Below, piece by piece: positions 33,450-45,400 of a stretch of DNA of 64,000 bases. The stretch spans positions 379,501 to 443,500 of the forward strand of contig NC_089181.1 in the NCBI RefSeq assembly GCF_947507565.1, written 5' to 3'. This DNA comes from Oscarella lobularis (taxonomy: Eukaryota > Porifera > Homoscleromorpha > Homosclerophorida > Oscarellidae). A program made the position numbers and the translations under genes. Each line of letters starts with the position of its first letter. Within the stretch, counting starts at the first letter, position 1. Below the pieces are notes generated by a model. It searched no databases and was not told the origin of the DNA. It worked only from the letters and a program-made list of their open reading frames with translations.

Positions 33450-36400
33450 TTAATTTTGATTCTTAAAAATGACCGATTGTATAGCAGAAACCTTTTCAGT
33501 TGCGAGAGAAGGCAATAAAATTGAGCTATCACTCTGACGCTCCTTCTTAGATGACTCGGATGTCTTCACCGTTGCCAACGTAGCAAATGATCGAACAGGA
33601 GAAAGAGGCAACACGGGCAATACCCCACCACTTATAGAAGTCGGTATCTGGCGTGTGTGCTGTACCTTCTTGCTGATTGCGCGCACCAAGTCGCGAGACT
33701 GTTTGAGACTGTGAGCTACGACGAAACGAAATGTATAAAGCTAACACGGACTTCACCTGTCATACCTTGCATTCTGAGCCTCATCTTCTCTGTGAAATAA
33801 CCCGACGATATCCACTCATCAAAATCAGATATAAGGTCAAAAGCGCACAAGCCTAGAAATCGAGACATATAGACCCCTTCAACCCTCTTGTTTCTTCTGC
33901 ACCTTGACTGTCTTTCCAACGAAAATCGGCTCCTTGAAAAACGCAAACTGCCATACATGCATACTGACCAAACATTGACTATGTCCTACCGGCGTCCAGT
34001 AACAGACTCGCTGAATAAATCTGACTGTTTTTGGTTGCCACAAAAAGAGGCGTCTGCGACCTAGCGTTTGCTGCGTTCACATCGGCGTGAGCAGCGAGAA
34101 GAGCTCGAACAACATCCGGCGAACAATTGTGCTCAATAGCCAAGTGAAGAGCCCTGTTAATAGCCCAAGACTCTTCAAACTTTTTTTCTACGTAACGCCA
34201 CAATTACGTATTCTTTTCGTCGTCGAGGGCGTCACATGTTGCTCCGTTGTCGATAAGAAATTGAACGGCATTTCCAGGCACAGAACTGGTGAATTTAGCG
34301 AATTGTTTACATATCCCCCAAAAGAGTTCAAATCGACTTGCCTTTTGATTTCTTCTATCAAAAGGCTCTTTAGAATTTGATCTGATTCGTCGGGCTTAAA
34401 AGAAAAATTCTGAGTCATTAACCTATAAGAAACCGGATATGGTATAAAAGTACAAGGAAAAAGTCTGTTTACCAGCTGGCGCACGCAAAGTAGTCGTTAG
34501 CCAGTGCAAGATACATTAAACTGGGAGGTTCAGTCTGTGTAGAAATAGCAAACGAAAGAAAATCAAAAAGATATTTTAAAAACCTCGCTTTCCCCTTCTA
34601 AACACAGCCGTATCTTTCCCTGGGCGTCCCAATCAAGAAGAACGCGCATAGCATCGACTCGACCATGCTGAGCACAGCAGTGAATCGGCATGAATTTCTT
34701 CGAAAAAAAACAATTTACAACGACGGGCCCCTCTTCGCGGAAATCAATCACCTGATTATTTCGTTCCGTCATGCAAGCTCCCTTACGAAGCTACACAGGT
34801 AAACGTCTCATTCAGTCGACGCTTCTCCCAAATCACCATACCAGCGCTTCAATGGAATCAATATCAGTATCTAGGCCCCGTTTGCCGACGCATCGTCGAT
34901 GCAACGTCGTATCGCCGACGTCATCGATCGCATCAATATTGACTCCAGCACAAAGTAATAACTGAAAAAGAATAAAATTATTTTCTCTTATATAATAAAG
35001 AAAGCGAATGAATATACACCTTGATCGTGGAACTGTCTTTGGCCACGTGAAGAGGCGTCGCTCCGTTGCTGTTCAACGCGTTGAAGTCAACCTGTTCACG
35101 CAGAAGCACGTCGAGAGCGTCAATATTTCCCATCGACGCAGCCACGTGCGCTAGCGTGTCACCAGCAATGCACCTTAGTAGAAGAGGAAGATTGCGAAGC
35201 ATGCACGTGGGTGGGCATACATTGGTTTTACCGGCTCTGGAGATTCACAAACGTATTCTTGCCTTGCGCGTGATTGTCCAGAGCATCGAGTAACATTTTG
35301 TGATCGCACTTTTTTAGTCCAGATATGAGTCTTTTGTATCCTCTGTGCTTTTCTGAGAAGACAATATAGGCCTAATATAGTGTGTGCAATTTTGGCTCGC
35401 ATACCGAGAAGATATCGTTTCATTTCCTCGTTTCTCAAGAGGTCAAACGCCGTCTTGCTGTTACGATTTTTGATTTCGATATTCGCATTCCATTCAATAA
35501 GCAGCTAGCGAGAGAGAGCCGGTTTGAGAGAAGCCTTCTTGTTCTATATTGCTACTGTACCTGACAAACGGGTCGATGCAAGCTTTCGACGGCCAAAAAA
35601 AGTGCCGAGCTGCCGAAGTGATTTCGCAAGTCAATATCCGCACCACACTCAAGAAGATATTGAACAATTTCCTAAGGGAGACACCTGTCACAGTGGAGGT
35701 AGCACGCGGGAGAAACTCCGAGCTGACCAGGTGGCCGTGACGAGACGCTAGATGTAGTGCACAGTTTCCACTCGCCTGTTCTCTACTATGCAAAAAGCTC
35801 TTGGCACACTGAAAAAATACCACCTACGAGAAAAAGTAACTAGGACATTTCGATGATAGGCGAACGAACCAGCTTCTGTGCTGTTTCCAAATCGCCAGTT
35901 TTTGCGGCAGTGAAAAGTAGCCGTTGACATTGAAGATTTGACCCGGGGAAAACTTGATAGAGAAATCTGAACGAAGAGGAGTAGAACATATGGATAGTCA
36001 AGCAAATATGTTGTCCTACTTGGAACCCGCTTTGAGCATCCTATTTCTAGATTGGCTTTCAAAGAAGATCTAGAAAACAAGGTTTCAATTAATTTGTATT
36101 TAATTACGATCTGCACCTCAAATTTGTCTTGAAAATGAGAAACGTTCAAAACTTCAAACGATTTCGCTCCCAGCATACTCCAAACGCTTTCTAGAAACGC
36201 AATTCGCTTACTTGATAGACAATTTCCTTTCTCTACTTTTCACAACGCTGCCAGAGAAGTCATCAAAAAATTCCCCTGGGAGAGAATAACAGTGAGGATC
36301 TCAAGAGCAGACTTTAATTAATTAATGACTTCTTACCGGTATTGACGTCTCGTAGGACGACTTTTCGTCCAGCCCAGATAGTCTCTTTTCCTGCAGTAGT

Positions 36401-38575
36401 AAAAAAGCCTCGTCCGCACGTTAAGCTCTAAATCAAACGGTCCGCGTTGAAGTAACGTCTCGTCTCTTTCGCTATTTTTTACCAAGTTAATGCCCAACGC
36501 GTCCACAAGATCATTAATCGTCATGGATCTAAAGGATCGTGTAGCTGTTATCGTGACGTCTTTGTTAGCCAAACCTCGGTATTTTCAAGACGTCAAATCG
36601 ATGATGAATTTTTTCTGCTACGCGAGATCGAGTCTAGATGCGGAGAGCACGCGTGAGAAAACGAAAGAGGAACGTGTTTTTTTACCTCGGTCTGGACTTG
36701 ATCCGCGTGTCTCATCCACTCGCAGGCGGCCGGAACGTCGTAGTTCATTTCAATCCAGCCAAGCTCTAAAGACGCGCACTCAATTGGCTAAAAAAGCAAG
36801 TCGCCTTCGTTTTTCGTACCTTCGTTCCATTGATCCCTTTTCTTCACAAGATCCTTTTTCCTGACAATAGAAGTTCCAAAATCGAAGTCAAGTAAAAAAA
36901 ATTTCCTGACTTTCTCATGTCGCTCATGGACTGCACAACGTCGGGAAACTGATCCAATTCTCGTTCTGCACTCGCAATCAGTGACACTAACTTATGCTAT
37001 CATAAAGGCATTGGTGTGCATAGAGAGAAGGCTTGACTCTAGGCGATTTTACGTGGCGATTGGCAGCGGCTCTCGCCTGCTTGAACTGATAGCCAAGCGT
37101 AAAGAAACTGCACATGTAAGAGCCAATGGCTTTCAGATCAGCCTAGACATATATACATGAATAGGTACCTATACTAGTACCCCTTTTGCTACGTAGAGTG
37201 AAACGAATCTGCGGTTGGAAAGTCTTGCTTACCTCCATTAGATTTCCTGAGTCAAGTCCACTGGGAAATCGAAACAGATCTTCAGCACATTTCAGCACCA
37301 AATTAATTGTCCATCTGTAAGGAAATTCGTGGGTGTTCTTTCTTTCCAAGTTATTCCCCGCACCTGTCATCTAATAGGACTTCGGACGTGAAAGTGCCAG
37401 GTGCGAAGGAATTAAGAAGACCGCACAGAACCCTTTCAGAGATCAACTCACCACCCAAAAATAACAGAGACAGTTCTTTTTACCTGCTGCTAACAAGATC
37501 ATAAAGACTCTGGGGGGAAAAAGTCATAAGTAGCAAAAGTGAATGAGAAGAGCCCTTACCTCAATAGAAATCCGACGACACTCTTTAATAAGCTAGAAGA
37601 GAGAATGTATCAGAACTAATAATTACGTATTCCTCTCTCCACCTTCAAATGATCTTGGACAAGCTGAAGAATGCATGATTCCGCTGAAGGCTTTTTCGTC
37701 CAACTAGAAATTGGAATAGAAAAAGCGAATATTAATCTCCCATTCATCTTACGCTCGCCTAGACTTCTGCACAGATTGTTTGGTCAACTAAACAAATAGA
37801 AAAAGTATAGGAGCCCTCATTCATATGCTACGCACACATACTGGGGTTGGCGATTTTTGCTTTTCTTCCAGACGAGGGTCACTTCTCAGCTAAGAAAACC
37901 GTGATGACAGACTAGTACCAATTTATCATCATGCGTATAACAACTTGGAACGGTTCGGCGATTATAATGCTGTCGTCCAATTGAAGAAACTCGCTCTCCT
38001 CCCAAACGTGAATGACGTCTTGCTTCACAATTTGCCAAAACAAATCAAAAACCTAACATCCAAAAAAATCCCCGACGTCCATGCAAAATTAACCAAAAAT
38101 CGACCTCGTCGGCTTTGAGAACGGCTAATAGTTTCGTATCCGTTCTATATCCGCTTGGGAGATGACCCCTTGAGAAAATAGACCGAAATCTCATTTCTCC
38201 TCGTTTCCTTTACTTGTCTACCTTTGTTTAAGTTCCCCTACAAACCAATCGAATCGAAGCTGCTTCTGCGAAGGCGAGAGACTACCGAGAAAAAATGGTG
38301 ATCCGGTTTGGTTGTCATGCCAACCGGTTTGAGGTGGTTCTTACTTGTCCATGCTCTGCAGACGTCGTAGAGGTTTTCCCGTTATTTCTGGTTAAGAAAC
38401 AAAGACTCGATTGAGAAAAAAGGATCGGAGTCGACCGTTCTATGCCTTCGAGAAGAGTTTTCAGGTGAATTCCTTTGGTCATGTCCGTTAGGACGTTCTC
38501 GATGGGAAATCCTTTCGACGATAGTCGCATGTTTACCCATGCGGTAAAGCCGTTGACTCTCGCCTGCAGCGACAT
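33450..38575 (-). CDS. Calponin-homology plus ankyrin-repeat protein
   Basis: Orthologue not recognised; exons are small and boundaries approximate. The start at MSLQARVNGFTAWVNMRL leads into a CH-type actin-binding segment: FPIENVLTDMTKGIHLKTLL, then EITGKPLRRLQSMDK, VFDLFWQIVKQDVIHVWEES and WTKKPSAESCILQLVQ. A helical middle region follows (LYDLVSS, FTLGYQFKQARAAANRHV, LGWIEMNYDVPACEWM). The C-terminal half has six or more ankyrin repeats, for example YLLECGADIDLRNHFGSSAL, DTLAHVAASMGNIDALDVLL, HCCAQHGRVDAMRVLLDWD and NRALHLAIEHNCSPDVVRAL. The ending runs through ISSGYFTEKMRLRM to IQSVIFKNQN-stop. A donor after LLE appears to be GC. Likely an actin-linked scaffold; exon joins in the middle need transcript support. 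Confidence 0.65.
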
Positions 38576-38639
38576 CGAAACTCGAAAGAGGTGAAAGGGT
38601 TTGTTTCTTTTGTACTGACCCGTATACATGTATTTAGGG

Positions 38640-39023
38640 AATGATAATTACAGTATTCCCCTTTCGTCCTGTGCCCTTTCGTATGGGAAAAACACTTTGC
38701 GGTCATTGCAGGAACAGCAAGACATAAAAGAAGCGGAAGAGAGGCGAGTCGCCGTCACAGCCAAAGTTGAAATGATCCAGAGACTCCAAACCTTCTGTAT
38801 TATAGAAATCTAGATTGACCAGTAACATTTTGCAAAGTGCAGCAGTTGTAGGTTTCAACGTATTATGCAAAAGGAACAAAGACCGAAATTAGCCATCAAG
38901 GGAATTCCCTCGAGGGACTCACCCGGTGGGAATTAATTAATTGACCCCTACCAGTCCCCTGACCTTTGTTGACGCAATTCGTTTCGATATAAAGCCACCG
39001 GTCTCCACCGAACTAAATCAGAG
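38640..39023. promoter_or_regulatory. Upstream region of the CALCOCO gene
   Basis: Spacer divergent from the CH/ankyrin gene. TATAAA lies at 38988-38993, 31 bases before the CALCOCO start; if used, the 5' UTR would be only a few bases. A stretch near 38710-38800 could encode a short Glu/Gln-rich helix after an AG, but no complete gene is visible. Confidence 0.35.
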
Positions 39024-39905
39024 ATGACTTCGGCAAAGTTGTGCTTCCGTGGTTTACCTTCTATCGTCAATCCTTGCGAAGACCGTCGCATCGACTTGCT
39101 CTATCCAGAAGCGGACGGTCCCCCTCGAATCTCTGACAACGACATCGTCGCCGTTCTACCAGTTGGCTGGAAGAGGTTGCAGGAAAGCATTCTGCAGATA
39201 AAAACGACGTCAATGGGACACGTCACAATACCCTTTTCCAAAATTTCGCTGGAAGCAAATCGACATCCAGGCCGGCAGTACCAACTCGTTTGCGTGCAGA
39301 AAAACTCGTCAGAAGTGATTGGAGTTTCGACGCCCTTCTGCTTTGGCGATTGCGACGACGACCTGAGCTTCGACAGCGACAGCGAACTCGATTCGGATGT
39401 GGTCGTAATTTGCACGAGAAACAAACTCGCCGGACGACGACGAAGAGGAGACGAAAAACCGACAACGAGGGATAATCCCAGCTACGATAAATTGATTTTG
39501 GAGAGAAATCAATACAAAGATAACTTCCTCCGAGAAAGAGAACTTACGAGAAAACAGGAAGAGCGTTACCGGCAGTTGCTCCACGAATCAAGATCAAGTA
39601 CAGACTTCCTAGTGGAACAACAGCAGCAAACGATCAAACAACTAAAAGACGAACTTGCTCACAAAACTTCCCTCATTCGAAAACTGGAGAAACGGTGTCA
39701 AGAGCAGCAGAAGCTCGACTCCTTCGCGGACAGCGTTATCTATCACCCGCCGCCGTACGTACCGCCCGACCGAGTCGAAAGGCCAGACGGCACCGAACAC
39801 GAATGTCCAGTTTGTCGCGAACTATTTCCCCATGGGAACACGTACCTTTTTCAGAAACACGTTAATGATCATTTTTTATTCCACACCGGCGAAATACATT
39901 ATTAA
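39024..39905 (+). CDS. CALCOCO/TAX1BP1-type autophagy receptor, single exon
   Basis: 293 residues. Residues 5-115 form a SKICH domain (LCFRGLPSIVNPC, DIVAVLPVGW, ending VIGVSTPFCF), the N-terminal domain of NDP52, TAX1BP1 and CALCOCO1. A strongly acidic segment then runs into LDSDVVVICTRN at about residues 122-133. Its position and character match the non-canonical LC3-interacting region (ILVV) of NDP52. Residues 165-235 form a coiled coil. The C-terminus holds a zinc finger, CPVCRELFP...FQKHVNDHF, of the ubiquitin-binding type in this family. Vertebrate members are longer; this one has a short coil and one finger. Selective autophagy of ubiquitinated cargo is the expected role. The stop is 7 bases from the ARMT1 stop on the other strand. 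Confidence 0.85.
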   Translation: MTSAKLCFRGLPSIVNPCEDRRIDLLYPEADGPPRISDNDIVAVLPVGWKRLQESILQIKTTSMGHVTIPFSKISLEANRHPGRQYQLVCVQKNSSEVIGVSTPFCFGDCDDDLSFDSDSELDSDVVVICTRNKLAGRRRRGDEKPTTRDNPSYDKLILERNQYKDNFLRERELTRKQEERYRQLLHESRSSTDFLVEQQQQTIKQLKDELAHKTSLIRKLEKRCQEQQKLDSFADSVIYHPPPYVPPDRVERPDGTEHECPVCRELFPHGNTYLFQKHVNDHFLFHTGEIHY

Positions 39906-39912
39906 AATAACG

Positions 39913-41478
39913 CTAGACAGCCAACTGAATAACAGCGTACTGACCCGAAACCAACCAATCCCTTGCCTCCCCAAAGAGCTCATCGGCTCTCCCCGACGCC
40001 AAGCCCGTGACGAGCTCCGCTTTCAACGATCGCAAAGCGCAAAGAGGCGCCGGTCTAAAACCGCACAGGGACTCGGTAAACGAAGTGCAATGCGCCCAAT
40101 GCCTATCAGCTAAAAGCTTCCTATAATTCAGATCCCCCTTAAAGAATATCAGATCGGCTTTAGCGAGATCGGCGTGGAGATCGGGCGCGATATCGTTCAT
40201 GTGAACGAACTCGTGCGGGAGAGTCCAGAAAGCGTGCTCGGTGACGATCCATCGATTCGTTTCGACGCGCGATCGCCACCGTCGTCCGAGCGCCGACAAG
40301 GAAGCGTCGGCGGCGTCGAGCTGATCGAGCAGCCAATCGAAGTCGCGTCGAAGCGCGTCGGAAACGAACCAGGGAATCGTTTTCAGATGCAGGTGAACAT
40401 TTCGCGCGAGACCCGACTCGAGAAGCCAATCGGCGAGACAGAGATCGTTGAAGAGTTCGAAGCCGGAGTTGTCGAGAACGACGTCGACGCGACGTCGAGA
40501 CGAGCGGAGGAGAACGTCGAACGTTGAATCGGCGTCGTCGACGAGAATGTGGTCGTCGAGCGCAAGGAGGGCGTCGTGGGACGACACCTGTAGTTGACTG
40601 AGATCTTGGGAATCGTTCGATCTGGTCGCTAGTATACTGAGGTCGGTCTTGTTACCCCATAAGGAGTGCTTAGAAGGATTGATTAGTAGCTCTCCGGTGA
40701 AGAAGAGTATCGTTCCTACCTTGAGAATTCGTTCAAAGTCGCCTCTGAGAGACGCTGGGTCATCTTTCTTGTCTTGAGCTCTTTTGATGTACTGATCGAA
40801 GTTTGCGGCCAATGTGAGCATCGCCTTCTTGGACGCGTGAAACGACTCCCGCTTCTGATTCTCAAAGGGATCGAACGTCTTCAGTCGATCACTACGCACG
40901 AAGAGAAATCAATAAATAAATATAAATAAATAAATAAATAAAATTAATTAACTATTTATTTTATTTTCGCTTGTACCTCAATGCAATCGCTTCCCTAATT
41001 CTCCTATACATGTAGCATTCGGCGAATAGCCACGACGTGGAAAACCACGCTGGTTCGACGCCCGTCTCCGCCTTCACGCGATCGACGAGCCCGTTCCATT
41101 GCGCCACGTCGTCGCCGTCGTCGTCGACGCGGCGCATTGGCTTGTTCGTCGTCATTTCGCTTTTCAATTGAGAGAGACGGGCCACGATCGAGGAGCAGTC
41201 TCTCGTGCCCGCCTAGAATTAGCCTGGTTTTTCTTTTTTTTTTTGGTCAAGAAATCTAGGTGAATCTACCTTATCTTTGTCTTCGTTCAGTTTTCCGCCG
41301 TGTCTGTGCACGACGTCGATCGCTTTGGTTAGAATGACTGGCATGCGATCGCGGATCGTTAGGAAAGCGAACGTGCTGCATCACGATGCGTCAATTCGTG
41401 CAGCGTTTTTTTTTTCTGAGGAGCTCACCCTTCGTCCTTTCCAGAAAGACGAGCAGGAAGACTCTTCTTATCAGTCAT
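39913..41478 (-). CDS. ARMT1: Damage-control phosphatase ARMT1 (DUF89)
   Basis: Metal-dependent phosphatase of the DUF89 family, subfamily III (human C6orf211); it removes phosphate from damaged sugar-phosphate metabolites. Exon 1 starts MTDKKSLPARLSGKDEG and continues TFAFLTIRDRMPVILTKAID, close to the vertebrate N-terminus. WLFAECYMYRRIREAI follows. The last exon holds LWGNKTDLSIL, the metal-site motif VVLDNSGFELFNDLCLADWL, KTIPWFVSD, FWTLPHEF and the family signature KGDLNYRKLL. Length is about 440 residues, as usual. It shares a 30-base divergent spacer with NAA80 and converges on the CALCOCO gene. Confidence 0.95.
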
Positions 41479-41508
41479 GCTGCTGCAAATCGTTCCCGGA
41501 TAGGAAAG
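41479..41508. promoter_or_regulatory. 30-base spacer between divergent ARMT1 and NAA80 starts
   Basis: Only 30 bases separate the two ATGs, so the two 5' UTRs very probably overlap, or each promoter lies inside the other gene's first exon or intron. Confidence 0.6.
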
Positions 41509-42345
41509 ATGGCTGCCGCGACAATTTCCTGCCTTCTTCACGATCGTCCCGATCTGCTCGATTCGACCGTGGAGCTAATCAACGACGAATGGAAAATGTC
41601 CTACAATGCGAGGTAAAAAGGCGGCTACGAGGACCCCTTTTGTCGAAAAAAAGTCTCGTAAAAAGGAGAAGATCAATCGAGAATTCGTCGTCGCAATTAC
41701 CGTGCTCTCTTCTATTGATTGCAGACAATGGAACCGTTATCGGTCACGCCCGTTTGAGCAACGTTTCGAAACCGGCGAACGCGATTCTGGTCCAAACAGG
41801 TTGGAAAACGTCTCCGTGGCTTTTCTAAATATTCGGCGTTAGTTACCGTAACTAAGGAGCTTCGAGGCCAAGGCTACGGTCGACTTCTAATGGAAGAATG
41901 TGAGAGGATTGCCAAGGGGTAGATATCTACGAGGAAAATCAATGAATCCTCTTTTCCATCGTATTCTTTTCGGTCAGGATGGGAAAGAAAACGATTCATC
42001 TATCCAGTCAAGACAAAGAGTCGTTCTATCGACATTTGGGATACTCTAACGGGCCAGTGGTGTCTCCTATCGTCAACGGAAAGATTCTGCAGCCAGAACA
42101 AGTAGTACCAATAAAAACAAACATAGCTTACATTAAAACATGACTTGCATTTTTAGTTACAAGCGCTAGAAGCTTTTCTTGAAGGCAGCAAAGAGGTGGC
42201 TCTTCTGGAAGAGCCTCCACTGGCAGCTGAAGACGAAGAGGCCAATCTTCCGCCACCGCCTCCTCCTCCACCGCCTCCTCCTCCTCCTCAGATGCCTAAA
42301 ATAACGTCAAAGCCGCGAATATGGCTATCAAAGCTGCTTCTATAA
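41509..42345 (+). CDS. NAA80: Actin N-terminal acetyltransferase NAA80
   Basis: GNAT-fold enzyme that acetylates the processed N-terminus of actin. Exons give MAAATISCLLHDRPDLLDST, LINDEWKMSYNAR, NGTVIGHARLSNV, then the acetyl-CoA loop TKELRGQGYGRLLMEECE (R/QxxGxG). IHLSSQDKESFYRHLGY and VVSPIVNG come next. The tail has an acidic segment followed by 13 consecutive prolines. Human NAA80 has a comparable proline run that binds profilin, so the enzyme can act on profilin-actin; conservation of this run supports the same mode. It ends IWLSKLLL-stop at 42343-42345. Confidence 0.93.
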
Positions 42346-42412
42346 AAACTAGCAGTTTTTTTCTACGCGTACATATATGTAGTGTAAGCTTGATTTTTTT
42401 CTCTCTCTCTAA

Positions 42413-45400
42413 TTAATTGTCAAGAGATTCGGTCGAGATATTCGTCGAGACCGTTTGCAGCGACGTGCCCGACGTGTTGTTTGTCATTTTGACGGAAGAA
42501 TAGCGAGTAGGACAGCAATAGCTGCTCAACTGCTTCCGCACTTTGTGATTCAAAACGATGTAGAATAGGAGAATGCAGAAACCTTGCAGCGAGTTGAGAA
42601 TGGCGAAGATGTAGTGAAACGTGGTTCCGAGGGAGCACACGGCACTGTTTGGGCTCGTCGCCTTCGGTAAGAAGGATTGAAAATCGACGAGCGTTAGTAC
42701 GCCAAATAGCCACGTCAAGCCGAGAAGACTCGAAACTAGAATCATCGCTCGGGCTCGCGATTTCTCTTGAGAGCGCGCTTTTCTCGTCTTCGTTTTCATC
42801 TTTGCACTCCTTTTCAGGACAAAATAAATGCGAATGGTTATGGATAGGTTGAAGATGACGATGATCAATGCAGGAATGGCAAACGTTCCTAGAAAAACGC
42901 CGTTGTTCTTCACCCAGCAACTAAAGAGAAACATAGCTTTTTCTTTTCGTTGAGATCGATGATTTTTCTTACTAAGAGACGTCCTTTTCGATCGTATCGT
43001 CGTCACGAAACACGTCAATAGAACCGTAAATTTCTACTCCTCCTTGGGTGACGTTTGCTGAGATTGTGGTAGGCGCGTCGTCATCGTTGTAGTAGTCATA
43101 TAAGGTCGAAGTATCGTAGATGTAGTAGTCACCCGAAAAGTATTCATATTCAGTGGCAGTAGACACATTGGTCGTATAATTTGCAATTGATGGTTCAGCA
43201 GAAGACGTAGATTTCGTGGCCAACTGTATTGACAGGAGTACGGCTACAATCAAGGCGGGTATACCTAAAAAACGGAGAAAGTTTATGTCAGATTAAATAC
43301 TTTAATTAATTGATCTAGATTACCGTATGATACAAAGTATGCTACTTTGAGAAAAGTTTCCGAGCTTGTGTTCACTCCAATTGCTATGACGAAGTCTCGA
43401 TACATGCTGATGCCTTCCATGAGTGTCCAAAGGAACGTTGACATTAGAAAAAAGTGAAGTAGCAGAGCAGTTGTCGTGCAGCCTCCGTAGGAACTGGACG
43501 CAGCGGGTCGAATTGTAAGGAAGACGATTAGACTGAGAAGAAGACTGATACAAAAGTTGAAGATGATGTGAGTTGAATTAAGCATCGGATTTCGATTTTT
43601 ACGACGACTAAATAGCAAGGTCTAAATTAATAAACAGTACAAGAAAAACGCGACCCGTACCATTTGAGAATGGGCAGACAGACGAGAGTGACGAGCAGGC
43701 CGAGTATTGACAGAGCACAGCCGATGTAAGATATGACAGAAAGGGCTGAATCACTGACGGATTTACACGGACAACCCTCGCCGCAGAGCGTCTACAAAAA
43801 CTTGCTTCCATCGCTTTCACGGCAACACTAGTACTAGGCTTACAAAGAGAACGGAAAATGACGTTAGGTGATTGCACGAGCAGACGACAGTGGTCGAATT
43901 GCTTTCGACGACCTCGCAGCCGTCGCTACTCCATCCGCCGTACCCATCTAAGAAAGCGGGGCTTCAAACATACGCAAAGGATATTTGCTCTTTCAGACCA
44001 TTTGCCCATTCATCCCAGTACACGCATTGAGGAGCATAAGCAGCCTGAACCAATTAGTTATTCGAAGATTTCGACGTCATCTTATACTGTACCTGAAACG
44101 ATGTGAATATCATCTTGACAGGATCCTGGAGATTTTCCAACGACACATTGTTCACAAAACAGCCGACCACTTTCGTGTTGTTCTCCACTCTTCCGGCCGG
44201 CAATTGCAAGTCTTGAAACAGGTCGGACGAGTTGTACAGCAGAAGATTGATTCGAACGTCTTCGTCGCCAAATGAACTCAGCAACGACTCGGGCAATTCA
44301 ATTCCGACGCTAACGTCGTCGTTGAGAAGACTGCCCTGGCCGTCTCTTCGTCCAAATCGACCCTGAGTTCTAGTTTCGTAAAAGGAGAATCCCTTGAAAT
44401 TTCTCGGAGATATGTCGAATAAGTCGGCTATCAAAGAATCCTCGTCAATCACGGGAAAGGGAGGATTGACTGGTAAGGGGTATTCTCGAGTCGCCTTCTC
44501 GATGCCACGTATTAGGCTGAAAAGGTGAGAAGTGAAAAAAACTATAATCAATTTGATTATTTCTACTTTTGACTGCTCTTCGTCGCCGCATTTCCTCTTC
44601 GGAGCAATTCTCGTCCTCCCCGAAGTAGCTCAGAGGCCGCTCCAAAGAGATTCGTTGCAGTCTAAAAGCAAAAGTTTACATTTACCCGAAGGAGTCTTCT
44701 ACACGTGCTCCTGACTTCAATATCCGGAGGTCCCAAGTCTAAAACATCGTCAAACAAAGTCGACGCTAAGGCGACGTCTTGAGGAGACAGATCCATCGGC
44801 GGATGAGAGAATAAAGATCGCAATGACGATGCAACCGCTTGAGGTTTCCCAGCCTCTACCTACACAAAAAAGAACCTTCAAGGAGCTCCTTCATTCCAGT
44901 AAGCAATTTACGTCAGCAAGTAGGCCATCAAGCCCCTGTGATACACCCGACAAATAACTACAAGCTGACGTATTTGGCTTGAGCCATCCCTGTTGACGGC
45001 AGGTTCTGAAAGCGATCTCCCCTCTCTTTTTGCTCGGACAAGGAACGCGTACGGTGGAATCAATGCGAGCAAGAGGCCATCGAAAGACGCCCTTTCCGTC
45101 AACAGTCTGACCCCTCGGACAGGATCGGCCTAGGCAAACGTAAAATAGCATTAACGCCTTGTTACGACGAAAAATTAAGGAAAGGGGTACGAACGCCGCC
45201 TTGGTTTCTTTAAATTTGGTTTCTGTAAACCTGGTGGTTGCTGTGGTTGTTGTGGACCGGGATTTTGTGGCCCAGGAGGTTGCTGTGAACCTGGTGATTT
45301 GGGTTGCTGTGAGCCTGGTTGCTTTTGTGGCCCAGGCGGTGTGAGGGGTCCAGCTGGTTGCTGTGAGTCTGGCGGCGTCCGCGTTCCGCCTAAGCGGAAC

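Noticed and set aside
45159-45344. Val-rich frame on the plus strand inside the adhesion GPCR
   Set aside because: Antisense of the Pro/Gln-rich linker codons.
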